Positions 7,622 to 15,746 are shown, counted from the first letter of the stretch. The stretch: 64,000 bases of DNA from Pseudomonas taiwanensis (GCF_013393345.1 NZ_QJRF01000028.1:62001-126000); one strand, 5' to 3'. Translations and numbers: made by a program. Notes: a model not told the origin generated them from the sequence alone.

Positions 7622-8785
7622 ATGCCCCAGAACCCTCTGCGTCTCTGGCTGCGGCGCCTGCTGCCAGACGCCAGCAACGCCCCCCCACGGGAATGGCTGC
7701 GCGCTGCCATTGGCGGCTGCATCGCCGTTTTCCTCGCCGCGCTGGTGTGCAGCCAGCTATACGGTACCGACCTGGCCTTGCGCCTGATCGCGCCGTTCTC
7801 CGCCTCCGCGTTGCTGCTGTTCGCTGTTACCTCCAGCCCAGTTGCCCAGCCCTGGCCGGTGATCGCCGGCAACGTGCTGGCGGCGGCCATCGGTTTGCTG
7901 GTCAGCCACTGGGGCCTACCCCCGTTGGCCACCGCCGCAACCGCGTTCGGCCTGGCCCTGGTGGGCATGCAAGCCCTGCGTTGCCTGCACCCGCCCAGCT
8001 GCGCCATCGCCCTGGGGGCTGCGCTCGGTGGACCGGTCTTCTCTGCGCTCGGTTGGCATCTGCTGTTGCCGGTGCTGCTGGGTTCAGTGGTACTGGTGAA
8101 CACCGCACTGCTGTTCAACAACCTCAGTGGCGTCCCCTATCCGCGCAAAGTCGCACACCCTGCCAGCGGCCCGCACCTGACCGCCGATCCGCTGCCCGGT
8201 GAACGCAACGGCATCGCTGAGATTGACCTGGACCACGCACTGGCCGAGTTCGGCAGCTTCGTCGACGTGACCCGCGATGACCTCCAGCGCCTGCTCCAGC
8301 TCACCGAAAAGCATGCGCTGCGCCGCACCATGGGCGACCTGCGGGCGGCGCGGATCATGTCCCGCGACCTGCGCACCATTGCCCCGGACGCCCCGGTGAG
8401 CGAAGCCTGGCGACTGCTCGACCAGCATCATCTGAAAGCCCTTCCGGTGCTGGACGACAAGCAGCAGCTGGTGGGCATCCTGACCCTCTCCGACCTGCTC
8501 GGCCATGCGGCCAGTGCGGCGCCCCGCAGCCTCGCCGAGCGCTTCCGCGCCCGTCGCGAAGCACCGGTGTCGAGGCTGATGAGCCGCCCGGTACGTTGCG
8601 TGACTGTGGATACGCCGGTGGTGGAACTGGTGTCGCTGCTGTCCGATCAGGGCCTGCACTGCCTGCCGGTGCTGGACGACGGTGGCCGCGTGGTGGGAAT
8701 CGTCAGCCAGAGCGACCTGATCGCCGCGCTCTACCGCAACTGGCTGCAGGACCTGCAGCAGCCGGAGCTGCAATTGGCGAGTTGA
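7622..8785 (+). CDS. HPP-family membrane protein with two CBS domains
   Basis: A 387-residue protein. Residues about 25-165 form an HPP-type membrane region with several transmembrane segments, including the LRCLHPPSCAIALGAALGGP segment that carries the name-giving HPP. A linker follows, then two CBS domains (about 243-298, IMSRDLRTIAPDAPVSEAW; and about 318-375, LMSRPVRCVTVDTPVVEL) that usually bind adenine nucleotides. The transport role of HPP proteins is not well settled; nitrite transport has been reported for plant and cyanobacterial relatives. No clear ribosome binding site precedes the ATG. It is divergent from the sulfur operon, and shared control is possible but unproven. Confidence 0.88.
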   Translation: MPQNPLRLWLRRLLPDASNAPPREWLRAAIGGCIAVFLAALVCSQLYGTDLALRLIAPFSASALLLFAVTSSPVAQPWPVIAGNVLAAAIGLLVSHWGLPPLATAATAFGLALVGMQALRCLHPPSCAIALGAALGGPVFSALGWHLLLPVLLGSVVLVNTALLFNNLSGVPYPRKVAHPASGPHLTADPLPGERNGIAEIDLDHALAEFGSFVDVTRDDLQRLLQLTEKHALRRTMGDLRAARIMSRDLRTIAPDAPVSEAWRLLDQHHLKALPVLDDKQQLVGILTLSDLLGHAASAAPRSLAERFRARREAPVSRLMSRPVRCVTVDTPVVELVSLLSDQGLHCLPVLDDGGRVVGIVSQSDLIAALYRNWLQDLQQPELQLAS

Positions 8786-8821
8786 GCCCGGCAGGACTCC
8801 TCGCGATCGGTCGCCGAACGT

Positions 8822-8877
8822 GTAGGAGCGAGACCTGAACGCAGCATGATGGGTTTCGTCCCTCTACCCATCCTACG
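8822..8877. repeat. Extragenic repeat (GTAGGAGCGAG ... ACCCATCCTACG)
   Basis: A partial GTAGGAGCGAG unit is followed at 8848-8877 by ATGGGTTTCGTCCCTCTACCCATCCTACG. This is the reverse complement, with one mismatch, of the unit at 27515-27545. It lies between the convergent HPP and LysR genes. Confidence 0.7.
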
Positions 8878-8885
8878 ATTCGCTC

Positions 8886-9746
8886 TCAGATCGGGTCCCA
8901 GCGCCGGGACCAGTCGATGTCCTCGCTCACCACCTCGCGCAGCAGGTCGATGGCCTGGCGCAGGGCTGGGGAATCCTTCTCACGGGAATACACCAGGTAG
9001 GTGGGATAGGTGAATTCCGGAGCCTTCTCCACCCGTTCCAGCTCGCCGTTTTCCAGGTGGCCCTGTACCACGCGGGCTCGGAAGTAGCCGGAGCCGCCGC
9101 ACTGGAGGATGTAGTGCAGCGCCAGCGGCCCCAGGTTGGTGGACAGCACAGCGCTGGCCTTTTCGGGCATCGCGGCATCGTGGCGCTGACGGAATTCCGG
9201 GCCCCAGTCGTTGTAGATGTAGGGCTCGGGATTGGTCGCCGAACGCACCTGGACCAGCTTCTCCTCCAGCAATAACTCCACCTGCAGGCCTGGCCAGTAA
9301 TCCGGGCGATAGACTAGCGCGGCGTCCAGCAAACCGCGCTGCAATTGCTGCTGCAGATGACCCGCTTCGCCGACTTCCGCACGTACCGCGTGGGACGGCA
9401 TGCGCTCGCGCAGGCGGATCACCCAACTGAGCACCAGCGGGCTGCACAGGCTCACTTCGCCGCCCAGGTTGAGCACGTCGCGATAGCCTTCGGGCAGCGG
9501 TAGGTCGCGTCGGGCAGCTTCCCACGTCTGCACCAACTGGTTGGCGTAGGCGACGAACACCTCGCCGTCTGCGGTCAGCCGCGCGCCCGCGCGATTGCGC
9601 ACGAAGAGCCGGCAATCCAGCTGTTGTTCGAGGTTATGCACCCGCGCGGTGATGGTGGTCTGGGTGACGTGCAGGCGCTCGGCCGCCGCGACGAAGCTGC
9701 CGGTACGGACGATCTCGAGGAAGGTGCGCGCCAGGTCGATATCCAT
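8886..9746 (-). CDS. LysR-family transcriptional regulator
   Basis: A 286-residue LysR-type regulator. The N-terminal helix-turn-helix covers about residues 1-60 (TFLEIVRTGSFVAAAERLHVTQTTITARVHNLEQQL), followed by a LysR substrate-binding domain ending in DWSRRWDPI. The ATG at 9746 gives a normal LysR N-terminus. No divergent target is evident: upstream is a repeat pair and then the end of the WYL regulator gene on the same strand. Target and effector are unknown. Confidence 0.9.
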   Translation of the reverse strand: MDIDLARTFLEIVRTGSFVAAAERLHVTQTTITARVHNLEQQLDCRLFVRNRAGARLTADGEVFVAYANQLVQTWEAARRDLPLPEGYRDVLNLGGEVSLCSPLVLSWVIRLRERMPSHAVRAEVGEAGHLQQQLQRGLLDAALVYRPDYWPGLQVELLLEEKLVQVRSATNPEPYIYNDWGPEFRQRHDAAMPEKASAVLSTNLGPLALHYILQCGGSGYFRARVVQGHLENGELERVEKAPEFTYPTYLVYSREKDSPALRQAIDLLREVVSEDIDWSRRWDPI

Positions 9747-9799
9747 GGGCTTGCTCAGGTGCTGAAAGGTTGGCCGAGTTTACCGGCTGAAGTGGCGTG

Positions 9800-9865
9800 T
9801 GTAGGAGCGAGCTTGCTCGCGAACAATCCGTGCACGATCTTTTCGCGAGCAAGCTCGCTCCTACA
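9800..9865. repeat. REP pair (inverted TGTAGGAGCGAGCTTGCTCGCGAA units)
   Basis: Two copies of the Pseudomonas REP unit, at 9800-9823 and inverted at 9842-9865, are separated by 18 bases, a REPIN-like doublet. The right unit supplies the TAG stop codon of the WYL regulator (9861-9863). Confidence 0.9.
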
Positions 9866-10838
9866 AAAGCGTGGCCCGGTCGTCCGTGGCTGGCGCCACC
9901 AGCCTCAACAGTCGCGCCGCGCTGTTGCGGATTTCCTCCCGCAGCGCTTCCGGTTCGCGCACCTCGAAGTCGAAGGGCAGCTTCACCAACTGGCGGGCGA
10001 ACCAGCTCATGCTGTCGGTGCGGGTGCGCAACAGCACGCCCTCCTCCACCGGTTCCAGCAGGCCCATGCCGCTGCTCAGTTCTTCCGCGGCACGGGCCAG
10101 GTCGCATTTGAGCAGCACTTCCACCGCCGTCGAGCGGGGCAGTTGGGCGATGCTTCCGGTGAGGAACGCGGCGGCATCGAAGTCTTGCGGGCGTTCGAAA
10201 TGGGCGTCCAGGAGCAGCAGCGTCTGCATCCGGTCCAGGCGAAAGCTGCGCAGGTCCCGGCGCAAATGGCAGTAGCCACTCATGTACCAGCGACCGGCGC
10301 GGTAGACCAGGCCGTAAGGGTCAGCCTCGCGCTCGCTGCTCTCGCCATCGCCCGAGCTGTAGGTGAACCGCACCCGCTGCCGTGTCTGGGCGGCGGCCGC
10401 CAGGTCCAGCAGCCAGCGCTCGCGGGTGCTGGACCTGGCATCCGGCAAGTCCAGGGTGGCGGCTTCGCCGAGGGCGCGCAGGCGCGGTTTGAGATTGGCC
10501 GGCATCACCCGCTCCAGCTTGGCGCGGGCGCTGGCCACTGCCGGTGCGGCCTGCTCCAGGCCGAGGTTCTGTACCGCCAGCAGGCCGAGCGACAGGGCCA
10601 GGGTTTCCTCGTTGGTGAACATCATCGGCGGTAGCTTGAAGCCGGCCACCAGACGGTAACCCCCGTGGCGACCTCGCTCGGCGGTCAGCGGAATGCCGAT
10701 GTCTTCCAGGGTCGCGATGTAGCGCCGCAGTGTGCGGCCATCCACCTCCAGCCGCTGGGCCAACTCACTGCCACTGAGCTGGCCGTGGGTCTGCAACAGC
10801 TCGAGTACGGCGAGCACACGGGTGGTGGGATTGGGCAT
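9861..10838 (-). CDS. YafY-type transcriptional regulator with HTH and WYL domains
   Basis: A 325-residue regulator. An N-terminal helix-turn-helix covers residues about 1-60 (LAVLELLQTHGQLSGSELAQRLEVDGRTLRRYIATLE). A WYL domain follows (about 140-220, with RAGRWYMSGYCHLRRDLRSFRLDRM) and then a C-terminal WCX-like extension. It diverges from a glutathione transferase gene 128 bases away, a common arrangement for self-regulating YafY-type regulators and their target. The last codons and the TAG stop lie in a REP element, so the C-terminal tail has probably been set by repeat insertion. Confidence 0.9.
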   Translation of the reverse strand: MPNPTTRVLAVLELLQTHGQLSGSELAQRLEVDGRTLRRYIATLEDIGIPLTAERGRHGGYRLVAGFKLPPMMFTNEETLALSLGLLAVQNLGLEQAAPAVASARAKLERVMPANLKPRLRALGEAATLDLPDARSSTRERWLLDLAAAAQTRQRVRFTYSSGDGESSEREADPYGLVYRAGRWYMSGYCHLRRDLRSFRLDRMQTLLLLDAHFERPQDFDAAAFLTGSIAQLPRSTAVEVLLKCDLARAAEELSSGMGLLEPVEEGVLLRTRTDSMSWFARQLVKLPFDFEVREPEALREEIRNSAARLLRLVAPATDDRATLL

Positions 10839-10848
10839 GGCCGGGCTC

Positions 10849-10877
10849 CGCGAAAAATATTCTCAGGCGCGAAAATA
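10849..10877. promoter_or_regulatory. Direct repeat CGCGAAAA(A/T) x2, candidate operator
   Basis: CGCGAAAAAT at 10849 and CGCGAAAATA at 10868 lie 19 bases apart on the same strand, between the divergent WYL regulator and glutathione transferase genes. This fits a two-site operator for the regulator. There is no experimental link. Confidence 0.45.
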
Positions 10878-10966
10878 ATTAGGGCGGAATATAGCCTGAT
10901 TGACTCCTAAGGTGCTCCCACGGCCGCTCAGCATGGCCTTTCAACCTCACTTCAAGGAGCAAGACT

Positions 10967-11674
10967 ATGGAACCCGTTCTTTTCTATGGCGTACCGCAAG
11001 GCTGTTCGTTCGGCTCGATCGTGGCCCTCGAATGGCTCGGCCTGCCTTACCGGCTATGCCGCGTAGAGATGCTCGAACAGCCCTGGGACCCGCTGTTCGC
11101 CCGGATCAATCCACTGAACAAGACGCCCGCCCTCCTCACCGAAAGCGGCCAGCCAGTCAGCGAAAGCCTGGCCATCCTGCTCAGCCTTGCCGGCCGCAAT
11201 CCCGGCGGCGAGCTGTGCCCGGTCCAGGGCAGCCCGGAATACGACCGTCTGAGCCAGATGCTGGCCTACCTGGTCACCGACTTTTTCGGCGCCTTCGCAC
11301 CGCTCTGGGCGGCTTACGAGATGGCCGATGGCGATGACACCACCAAGGCCGTGTTGCGCAAGACAGGCACTGCCGACGTGCGCGTGCAATGCGCCTACCT
11401 GGATGGTCTGCTGCGGGATCGACACTGGCTGTTGGGCGAACGTCGCAGCCTGGCGGACGCTTACTTCGCGGGGGTCAGCCGTTGGGTGGAATACATGAAG
11501 CTGTTCGACCTGGGCCGGGAATTCCCTCACCTGCAGCGCTACCTGCTGAAGCTGAAGGCCGATCCAGCCATCACCTTCGCCCGCGCCATCGAAGACGGCG
11601 TGCCGGCCAACAGCCGTGGCGGTTTCAAGGGGCATGTGACGCTGGCAGAGCTGGTACCGCGACTAGCGGCCTGA
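10967..11674 (+). CDS. Glutathione S-transferase family protein
   Basis: A 235-residue two-domain protein. The thioredoxin-like N-terminal domain (residues 1-80) has VLFYGVPQGCSFGSIVALEWLGLPY and the cis-Pro/SNAIL-type turn NKTPALLTESGQPVSESLAILL. The C-terminal helical domain contains LLGERRSLADAYFAGVSRW. AAGGAGCAAGACT precedes the ATG. Likely cytoplasmic, conjugating or reducing electrophiles with glutathione. Probably controlled by the divergent WYL regulator. Substrate unknown. Confidence 0.9.
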   Translation: MEPVLFYGVPQGCSFGSIVALEWLGLPYRLCRVEMLEQPWDPLFARINPLNKTPALLTESGQPVSESLAILLSLAGRNPGGELCPVQGSPEYDRLSQMLAYLVTDFFGAFAPLWAAYEMADGDDTTKAVLRKTGTADVRVQCAYLDGLLRDRHWLLGERRSLADAYFAGVSRWVEYMKLFDLGREFPHLQRYLLKLKADPAITFARAIEDGVPANSRGGFKGHVTLAELVPRLAA

Positions 11675-11684
11675 GCCTTCCCCA

Positions 11685-11721
11685 CAGGAGCGAGCTTTCG
11701 CGAGCAGAGCTCGCTCCTACA
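11685..11721. repeat. Compact REP-type inverted repeat
   Basis: AGGAGCGAGCT, then TTCGCGAGCA, then GAGCTCGCTCCTAC lie just after the glutathione transferase gene. This is a shortened REP palindrome that could also act as a terminator-like stem. Confidence 0.75.
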
Positions 11722-11745
11722 GGGGATGGCACCTGCGCTGAGTTG

Positions 11746-12189
11746 TCAGGGCTGCAGATCGAACAGGGCGTTGCCGCTTTCCATGTCGAAGGGCGCGGAG
11801 AAATGCTCGTGGACGATCTTCCACTGCCCGCCGCGCTTGACGTAGCACTGGGTGCCGCGCATCCAGCTGGTCTTCACCTCGCCATCCTGCTCGCCGCCGC
11901 AACGTACGAGGCAGTGCAGGAAGGCGACGTTGGTGTCGGCCTGGATAGTCGGCTCGGCGGGTTCGAAGATGCCATCGCCGGCGCACATTTCCATGCAGAA
12001 GCGCCAATGCTGGCCGTAGGCATCCAGGCCCTTGAACTGCAATTTGAGGATCGCGTCATAGGCGATCACATCGTCCGCATAGCAGGCCAGGATGGCGTCG
12101 ACATTCTTGGCGCGGGCGGCCTTCAGCCACTGGTTGAAGACTTCGTGGACTTCCAGTTCTGCGGTTGCCTTGAGGGTTTCACTGCTCAT
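11746..12189 (-). CDS. SnoaL/NTF2-like (DUF4440-type) protein
   Basis: A 147-residue single-domain protein of the SnoaL/ketosteroid-isomerase-like fold, visible in VHEVFNQWLKAARAKNVDAILACYADDVIAYD and the C-terminal YVKRGGQWKIVHEHFS. Such domains serve as small isomerases, hydrolases or ligand binders. The ATG at 12189 follows GGAGACACACC, and an in-frame start at 12231 lacks this. It has its own upstream promoter identical in layout to that of the YCII-sigma operon, which suggests it is a target of the adjacent ECF sigma factor. Exact role unknown. Confidence 0.85.
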   Translation of the reverse strand: MSSETLKATAELEVHEVFNQWLKAARAKNVDAILACYADDVIAYDAILKLQFKGLDAYGQHWRFCMEMCAGDGIFEPAEPTIQADTNVAFLHCLVRCGGEQDGEVKTSWMRGTQCYVKRGGQWKIVHEHFSAPFDMESGNALFDLQP

Positions 12190-12248
12190 GGTGTGTCTCC
12201 TGGGTTCCGGAAGGGGTTCCGTCGGCGGCATGCCGTGGGTTCACCCTT

Positions 12249-12276
12249 AGTCGTGGGCCGCTGTCCGGCTTCGACA
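12249..12276 (-). promoter_or_regulatory. ECF-type promoter TGTCGA-N17-CGACT before the SnoaL-like gene
   Basis: On the minus strand TGTCGA (12276-12271) and CGACT (12253-12249) are separated by exactly 17 bases and end 60 bases before the ATG. The same pair with the same spacing precedes the YCII gene. From memory, TGTCGA and CGA(C/T) are the motifs reported for ECF42 sigma factors. Confidence 0.7.
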
Positions 12277-12307
12277 CCGCCTTCGCCGGGGTCGACGAAC
12301 GGTGGCG

Positions 12308-13546
12308 TCACTCCTCCAATTCACGCAGGCGCCCCTCGATGAAGCGCCGCTCGGGTTCCTGGCGTACCAGCGCCAGTGCGCTCTGGTACGCCGCACGTGC
12401 CTCGGCCTTGCGCCCGAGACGACGGCAGAAATCGGCGCGGGTGGTATGCGCCAGGTGGTAATCGCCGAGTTCGCCGGCATCCAGCAGGGCGTCCACTTCC
12501 GCCAGTCCCGCTTCGGGGCCATCGCGCATGGCGATGGCCACGGCGCGATTGAGAGCCACCACCGGCGACTGGACCAGCCGTTGCAGCACATCGTAGAGGC
12601 CGACGATCTGCCCCCAGTCCGTCTGCTCGGCACTCGCCGCCTGGGCATGCACGGCGCTGATCGCGGCCTGCAGCACATAGACGCCGACGCGCCGGCTGGC
12701 CAGGGCCTGCGTCACCAGGGCGAGGCCTTCCGCTATCTGCGCCCGATCCCACCGGGAGCGGTCCTGCTGATCCAGCAGGATCAGGTCGCCAGCCTCGGTG
12801 GTGCGTGCGGTGCGGCGCGAGTCGTGCAGCAGCATCAGCGCCAGCAGCCCCATCACTTCCGGGTCCGGCAGCAGCTCCAGCAGCAGTCGCGCCAGGCGAA
12901 TGGCTTCGGCCGATAGATCGGTACGGGTCAGGGAGTCGCCGGAGGACGCCGAATAACCCTCGTTGAATACCAGGTAGATGACCCGCAGGACGTTATCCAG
13001 CCGCTCCGGCAATTCGGCGAGCGACGGCACCTGATAAGGAATGCGCGCGTCGCGGATCTTCGCCTTGGCGCGGACGATGCGCTGGGCGATGGTGGACGGC
13101 GTACTCAGGAAGGCATGGGCGATTTCTTCGGTCTTCAGGTCGCAGACTTCGCGCAGGGTCAATGGCACCTGGGCGTCGGCGGGCAATGCTGGGTGGCAGC
13201 AGGTGAAGATCAGCCGCAGGCGGTCGTCCTCCACATCCTCGCCCTCCTCGAACTCGCTGGCGGCTTCTTCCAGTTCGGCCAGCAGATGGCGCTTGGACGC
13301 GTCGAAACGGACGCGCCGGCGCAGTCCGTCGATGGCCTTGAAGCGGCCGGCCGACACCAGCCAGGCGCGCGGATTGGCCGGGATGCCGTCCCGCGGCCAC
13401 TGCTGCACGGCGGCGATGAAGGCGTCGTGCAGGGCTTCCTCAGCCAGATCGAAGTCCCCCAGCAGGCGGATCAGCGTGGCGAGGACGCGGCGCGAGTCGC
13501 TGCGATAGATCGCCTCGACCCGCTGGCGCAGTTCGGCCTCGTCCAT
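12308..13546 (-). CDS. ECF42-type RNA polymerase sigma factor with C-terminal TPR-like extension
   Basis: A 412-residue sigma factor, much longer than ordinary ECF factors. Region 2 is at about residues 1-75 (VLATLIRLLGDFDLAEEALHDAF, NPRAWLVSAGRFKAIDGLRRR). Region 4 is at about 105-165 (VPLTLREVCDLKTEEIAHAFL, TIAQRIVRAKAKIRD). A helical, TPR-like C-terminal half follows (VVALNRAVAIAMRDGPEAGLAEVDALL). This architecture beside a YCII/DGPF gene is typical of ECF42, which lacks a classical anti-sigma factor. The ATG at 13546 lies 16 bases after the YCII stop; a GTG at 13576 would overlap it. It is co-transcribed with YCII from the promoter at 13981-14008 and probably autoregulated. Confidence 0.9.
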   Translation of the reverse strand: MDEAELRQRVEAIYRSDSRRVLATLIRLLGDFDLAEEALHDAFIAAVQQWPRDGIPANPRAWLVSAGRFKAIDGLRRRVRFDASKRHLLAELEEAASEFEEGEDVEDDRLRLIFTCCHPALPADAQVPLTLREVCDLKTEEIAHAFLSTPSTIAQRIVRAKAKIRDARIPYQVPSLAELPERLDNVLRVIYLVFNEGYSASSGDSLTRTDLSAEAIRLARLLLELLPDPEVMGLLALMLLHDSRRTARTTEAGDLILLDQQDRSRWDRAQIAEGLALVTQALASRRVGVYVLQAAISAVHAQAASAEQTDWGQIVGLYDVLQRLVQSPVVALNRAVAIAMRDGPEAGLAEVDALLDAGELGDYHLAHTTRADFCRRLGRKAEARAAYQSALALVRQEPERRFIEGRLRELEE

Positions 13547-13562
13547 CAGGCCCCCCGCTGCA

Positions 13563-13940
13563 TCAGGAGACCGCACCCAGGGTCGGCCGAACCTCGGGTT
13601 CGCGCACCGGCCGCACCTCGATGCAGCCCAGGCGTGCCGGCGGGATCTTCGCGGCGATCTGCAGCGCTTCGTTGAGGTCGCGCGCCTCGATCAGGTAAAA
13701 GCCGCCGAGCTGTTCCTTGGTTTCCGCGAAGGGGCCGTCGGTCATCGACACGCGACCGCCCTGCAGGCGCAATGTGGTGGCGGTACGCACCGACTCCAGC
13801 GCGTTGGACGCCAGGTAATGGCCGCTGGCGGCGAGCTGCTCGGTGTATTCCACGCACTCGCCGGCGATGGCCTGGTAGTCGGCATCGGTCAGGGTGGCCA
13901 GCTTGGCTTCTTCGATATAGATCAGGCACAGGTATTTCAT
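13563..13940 (-). CDS. YCII-related (DGPF) domain protein
   Basis: A 125-residue YCII-family protein with the diagnostic MTDGPFAETKEQLGGFYLIEARDLNEAL stretch and an N-terminal KYLCLIYIEE strand. The ATG at 13940 follows GAGGAACCC; a longer in-frame start at 13979 would overlap the promoter's -10 region. It is the first gene of the YCII-sigma pair. DGPF proteins are regularly encoded next to ECF42 sigma factors. Their biochemical role is unknown, although YciI-like domains suggest a small catalytic or signal-sensing function. Confidence 0.9.
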   Translation of the reverse strand: MKYLCLIYIEEAKLATLTDADYQAIAGECVEYTEQLAASGHYLASNALESVRTATTLRLQGGRVSMTDGPFAETKEQLGGFYLIEARDLNEALQIAAKIPPARLGCIEVRPVREPEVRPTLGAVS

Positions 13941-13980
13941 GATGGGTTCCTCGGGTGGCTGCGGGGTACTGACACCCATT

Positions 13981-14008
13981 GGTCGTTTGGCCGCGACGGG
14001 AATCGACA
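13981..14008 (-). promoter_or_regulatory. ECF-type promoter TGTCGA-N17-CGACC before the YCII-sigma operon
   Basis: Minus-strand TGTCGA (14008-14003) and CGACC (13985-13981) have a 17-base spacer. The predicted start is near 13974, leaving a leader of about 35 bases to the YCII ATG. It matches the promoter at 12249-12276 in both elements and spacing. Confidence 0.75.
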
Positions 14009-14050
14009 GGGCCTATGGAAAATTCCGTTCTTCGTCAGGATTGACCATGC

Positions 14051-14094
14051 CTTGTGGGAGCGAACTCATTCGCGAATGAATTCGCTCCCACAAG
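14051..14094. repeat. Extragenic palindrome GTGGGAGCGAA ... TTCGCTCCCAC
   Basis: Inverted copies of the CTTGTGGGAGCGAA(C/T)TCATTCGCGAA unit form a long hairpin between the SRPBCC gene and the YCII promoter. Relatives are at 23511, 27336, 34166, 49140, 49262, 56155 and 62660. Confidence 0.85.
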
Positions 14095-14159
14095 GAGAGA
14101 ATCAGGATAGCGTTCCCTGCTCGCTCGACCCGCCCAGGGGCCGAGCGGTCCGTTTCAGG

Positions 14160-14690
14160 TTATTTCTCGGCGGCGGCCTTGAGGTTCACCAGGCCCTGGT
14201 CGAACTTGCTGCCGACCATGTCGTCCATGTCGAAAAACACCTGCATCAAGCGGTGGGTATAGGGGGACGGCCCGTACATGGCCCAGGTGACCTGGGTGCT
14301 GCCGCCATTCTGCGGCTGGAGGTTGAATTCGGCGGTGTTGTGGGCTTCGAAGGGCATCTGGAAGTCCAGCTTGATCTCCACCTTCGAGGCCGGCTCGCTC
14401 TGGGTGATCTCCATGCGTCCGGTGCCCACTTCGTTGTTGCCCTGCCAGGCATAGGCGGCGCCGACGCCTTCTTTCGGCCCGCTGTAGCTGCGCTTGAGTG
14501 CCGGATCGAGCTTTTCCCAGGGCGACCAGGCCTTCCATTGGTGCAGGTCGTTGATCAGCGGGAAGACCTTTTCCGGGGGCGCCGCGATGGTGGTCGTGCG
14601 TTCGATGCGGAAATGATCCGGGCTGATCGCGGCGTACCCCAGCACGCCGAGTATCGCAATGACGATGATGGCGATTATGGCTTTGAACAT
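14160..14690 (-). CDS. SRPBCC-family protein with N-terminal membrane anchor
   Basis: A 176-residue protein. One hydrophobic segment (residues about 3-21, KAIIAIIVIAILGVLGYAA) is followed by a START/Bet v1-like SRPBCC domain (TTTIAAPPEKVFPLINDLHQWKAWSPWEK). These domains bind hydrophobic ligands in a deep cavity. GGGAGGGCGCC precedes the ATG at 14690. It lies upstream of, and in the same direction as, the YCII-sigma pair, but a palindrome and the YCII promoter intervene and no ECF motif precedes it. It may therefore be independently transcribed. Ligand unknown. Confidence 0.87.
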   Translation of the reverse strand: MFKAIIAIIVIAILGVLGYAAISPDHFRIERTTTIAAPPEKVFPLINDLHQWKAWSPWEKLDPALKRSYSGPKEGVGAAYAWQGNNEVGTGRMEITQSEPASKVEIKLDFQMPFEAHNTAEFNLQPQNGGSTQVTWAMYGPSPYTHRLMQVFFDMDDMVGSKFDQGLVNLKAAAEK

Positions 14691-14752
14691 GGCGCCCTCC
14701 CGGGGCTTGCAGGCAGGTGGACTGGCACTTGGGCAGCATTGCCAGAACAAGG

Positions 14753-15646
14753 TTAGCCGCTCTGCGCCGCGGTGCCCGGAAGCCGGATGTGACGCCCCAA
14801 TTCCTCGAACAGGGTGATCACCGAACGCAGCGCGCGGCAGTCCGGCCGGGTCAGCAGCCAGAGCGCACTGGTGCAGCCGGGCAGGTCGCCCTCGAGGATC
14901 TGTAACCCCGCTTCGCCACGCACCAGGTATTCCGGCAGCGCCGCCACACCGAGGCCGGCGCGCACCAGTTGCGCCACCGACAGCATGCTGTTGCAGCGAT
15001 GCATCGGCTGCACGTCGGGATAGTGCTGGCGGCGCCAGACTAGGCTGGGATGATTGGGCAGGAAATCGTCGGGGGCGATCCAGGCCATGCGCGCCGGATC
15101 GCGCTCGGGCGTGCGCGCTAGGTAACCCTCAGCCGCGCAGAGCACGTAGGGCACTGGTCCCAGGCAGCGACCCACGAGGTGGCCGGGCGGCGTAGTGGTC
15201 AGGCGCAGGGCAATGTCGGCGTCGCGGCGGCTTAGGTTGGCGAAGTCGTTGGAGGTGGTCAGCTCCAGTTCCAGCGCCGGATAAGCCGGCATGAAGTGGA
15301 CCAGGGCGGGCAACAACAGGCCATGGAGGACGGCATCGGTGCAGGTCAGCCGCAAGGTCCCGCTGACAGCCTCGCGGCCCTGCTCCAGGCCCACACGCGC
15401 CGCTTCCAGAGCCTTCTCCGCCAGCTCGGCCTGCTGTGCCAGCAGTTGCGCCGTCGTGTTCGGCAGGTAACCGGCGCGGCTTTTCTCGAACAGGACGCTA
15501 CCCAGTGCCTGCTCCAGGCGCCGCAGCGAGCGGAATACCGTGGAGACATCCACCTTGAGCTGCTCGGCGGCCCGCGCCAGGGTCCCGCCACGGACCAATG
15601 CGAGGACCAGGGCCAAGTCGGCGTGGTCGATCCTGTATTGCGTCAC
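14753..15646 (-). CDS. LysR-family transcriptional regulator
   Basis: A 297-residue LysR-type regulator with its helix-turn-helix in residues 1-60 (LALVLALVRGGTLARAAEQLKVDVSTVFRSLRRLEQAL) and an effector domain of normal size. I place the start at the GTG at 15646, preceded by AAGGTGG. An upstream in-frame ATG at 15811 would overlap the divergent gene and add a non-LysR N-terminus. It diverges from the CTP-synthase-like gene 100 bases away, which is the probable target. Confidence 0.88.
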   Translation of the reverse strand: MTQYRIDHADLALVLALVRGGTLARAAEQLKVDVSTVFRSLRRLEQALGSVLFEKSRAGYLPNTTAQLLAQQAELAEKALEAARVGLEQGREAVSGTLRLTCTDAVLHGLLLPALVHFMPAYPALELELTTSNDFANLSRRDADIALRLTTTPPGHLVGRCLGPVPYVLCAAEGYLARTPERDPARMAWIAPDDFLPNHPSLVWRRQHYPDVQPMHRCNSMLSVAQLVRAGLGVAALPEYLVRGEAGLQILEGDLPGCTSALWLLTRPDCRALRSVITLFEELGRHIRLPGTAAQSG

Positions 15647-15746
15647 TGCAATTCCACCTTGCCAAATCGCCAATATTGATTGCCTTTTCGCAACTATATA
15701 GTCGGCCGGTGCGGGCGCAAACCGCGCCCGGAAAAGGAGGACAGAG

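Noticed and set aside
7342-8202. 286-codon + strand frame before and over the HPP gene
   Set aside because: Off-frame with the HPP-CBS protein, composed of Arg, Pro and Ala repeats with no domain.
14723-14737. Second sigma-54-like sequence TGGCACTTGGGCAGC
   Set aside because: GG and GC spacing is right, but the -12 half is poor and the site points rightward into the end of a leftward LysR gene with nothing to transcribe.
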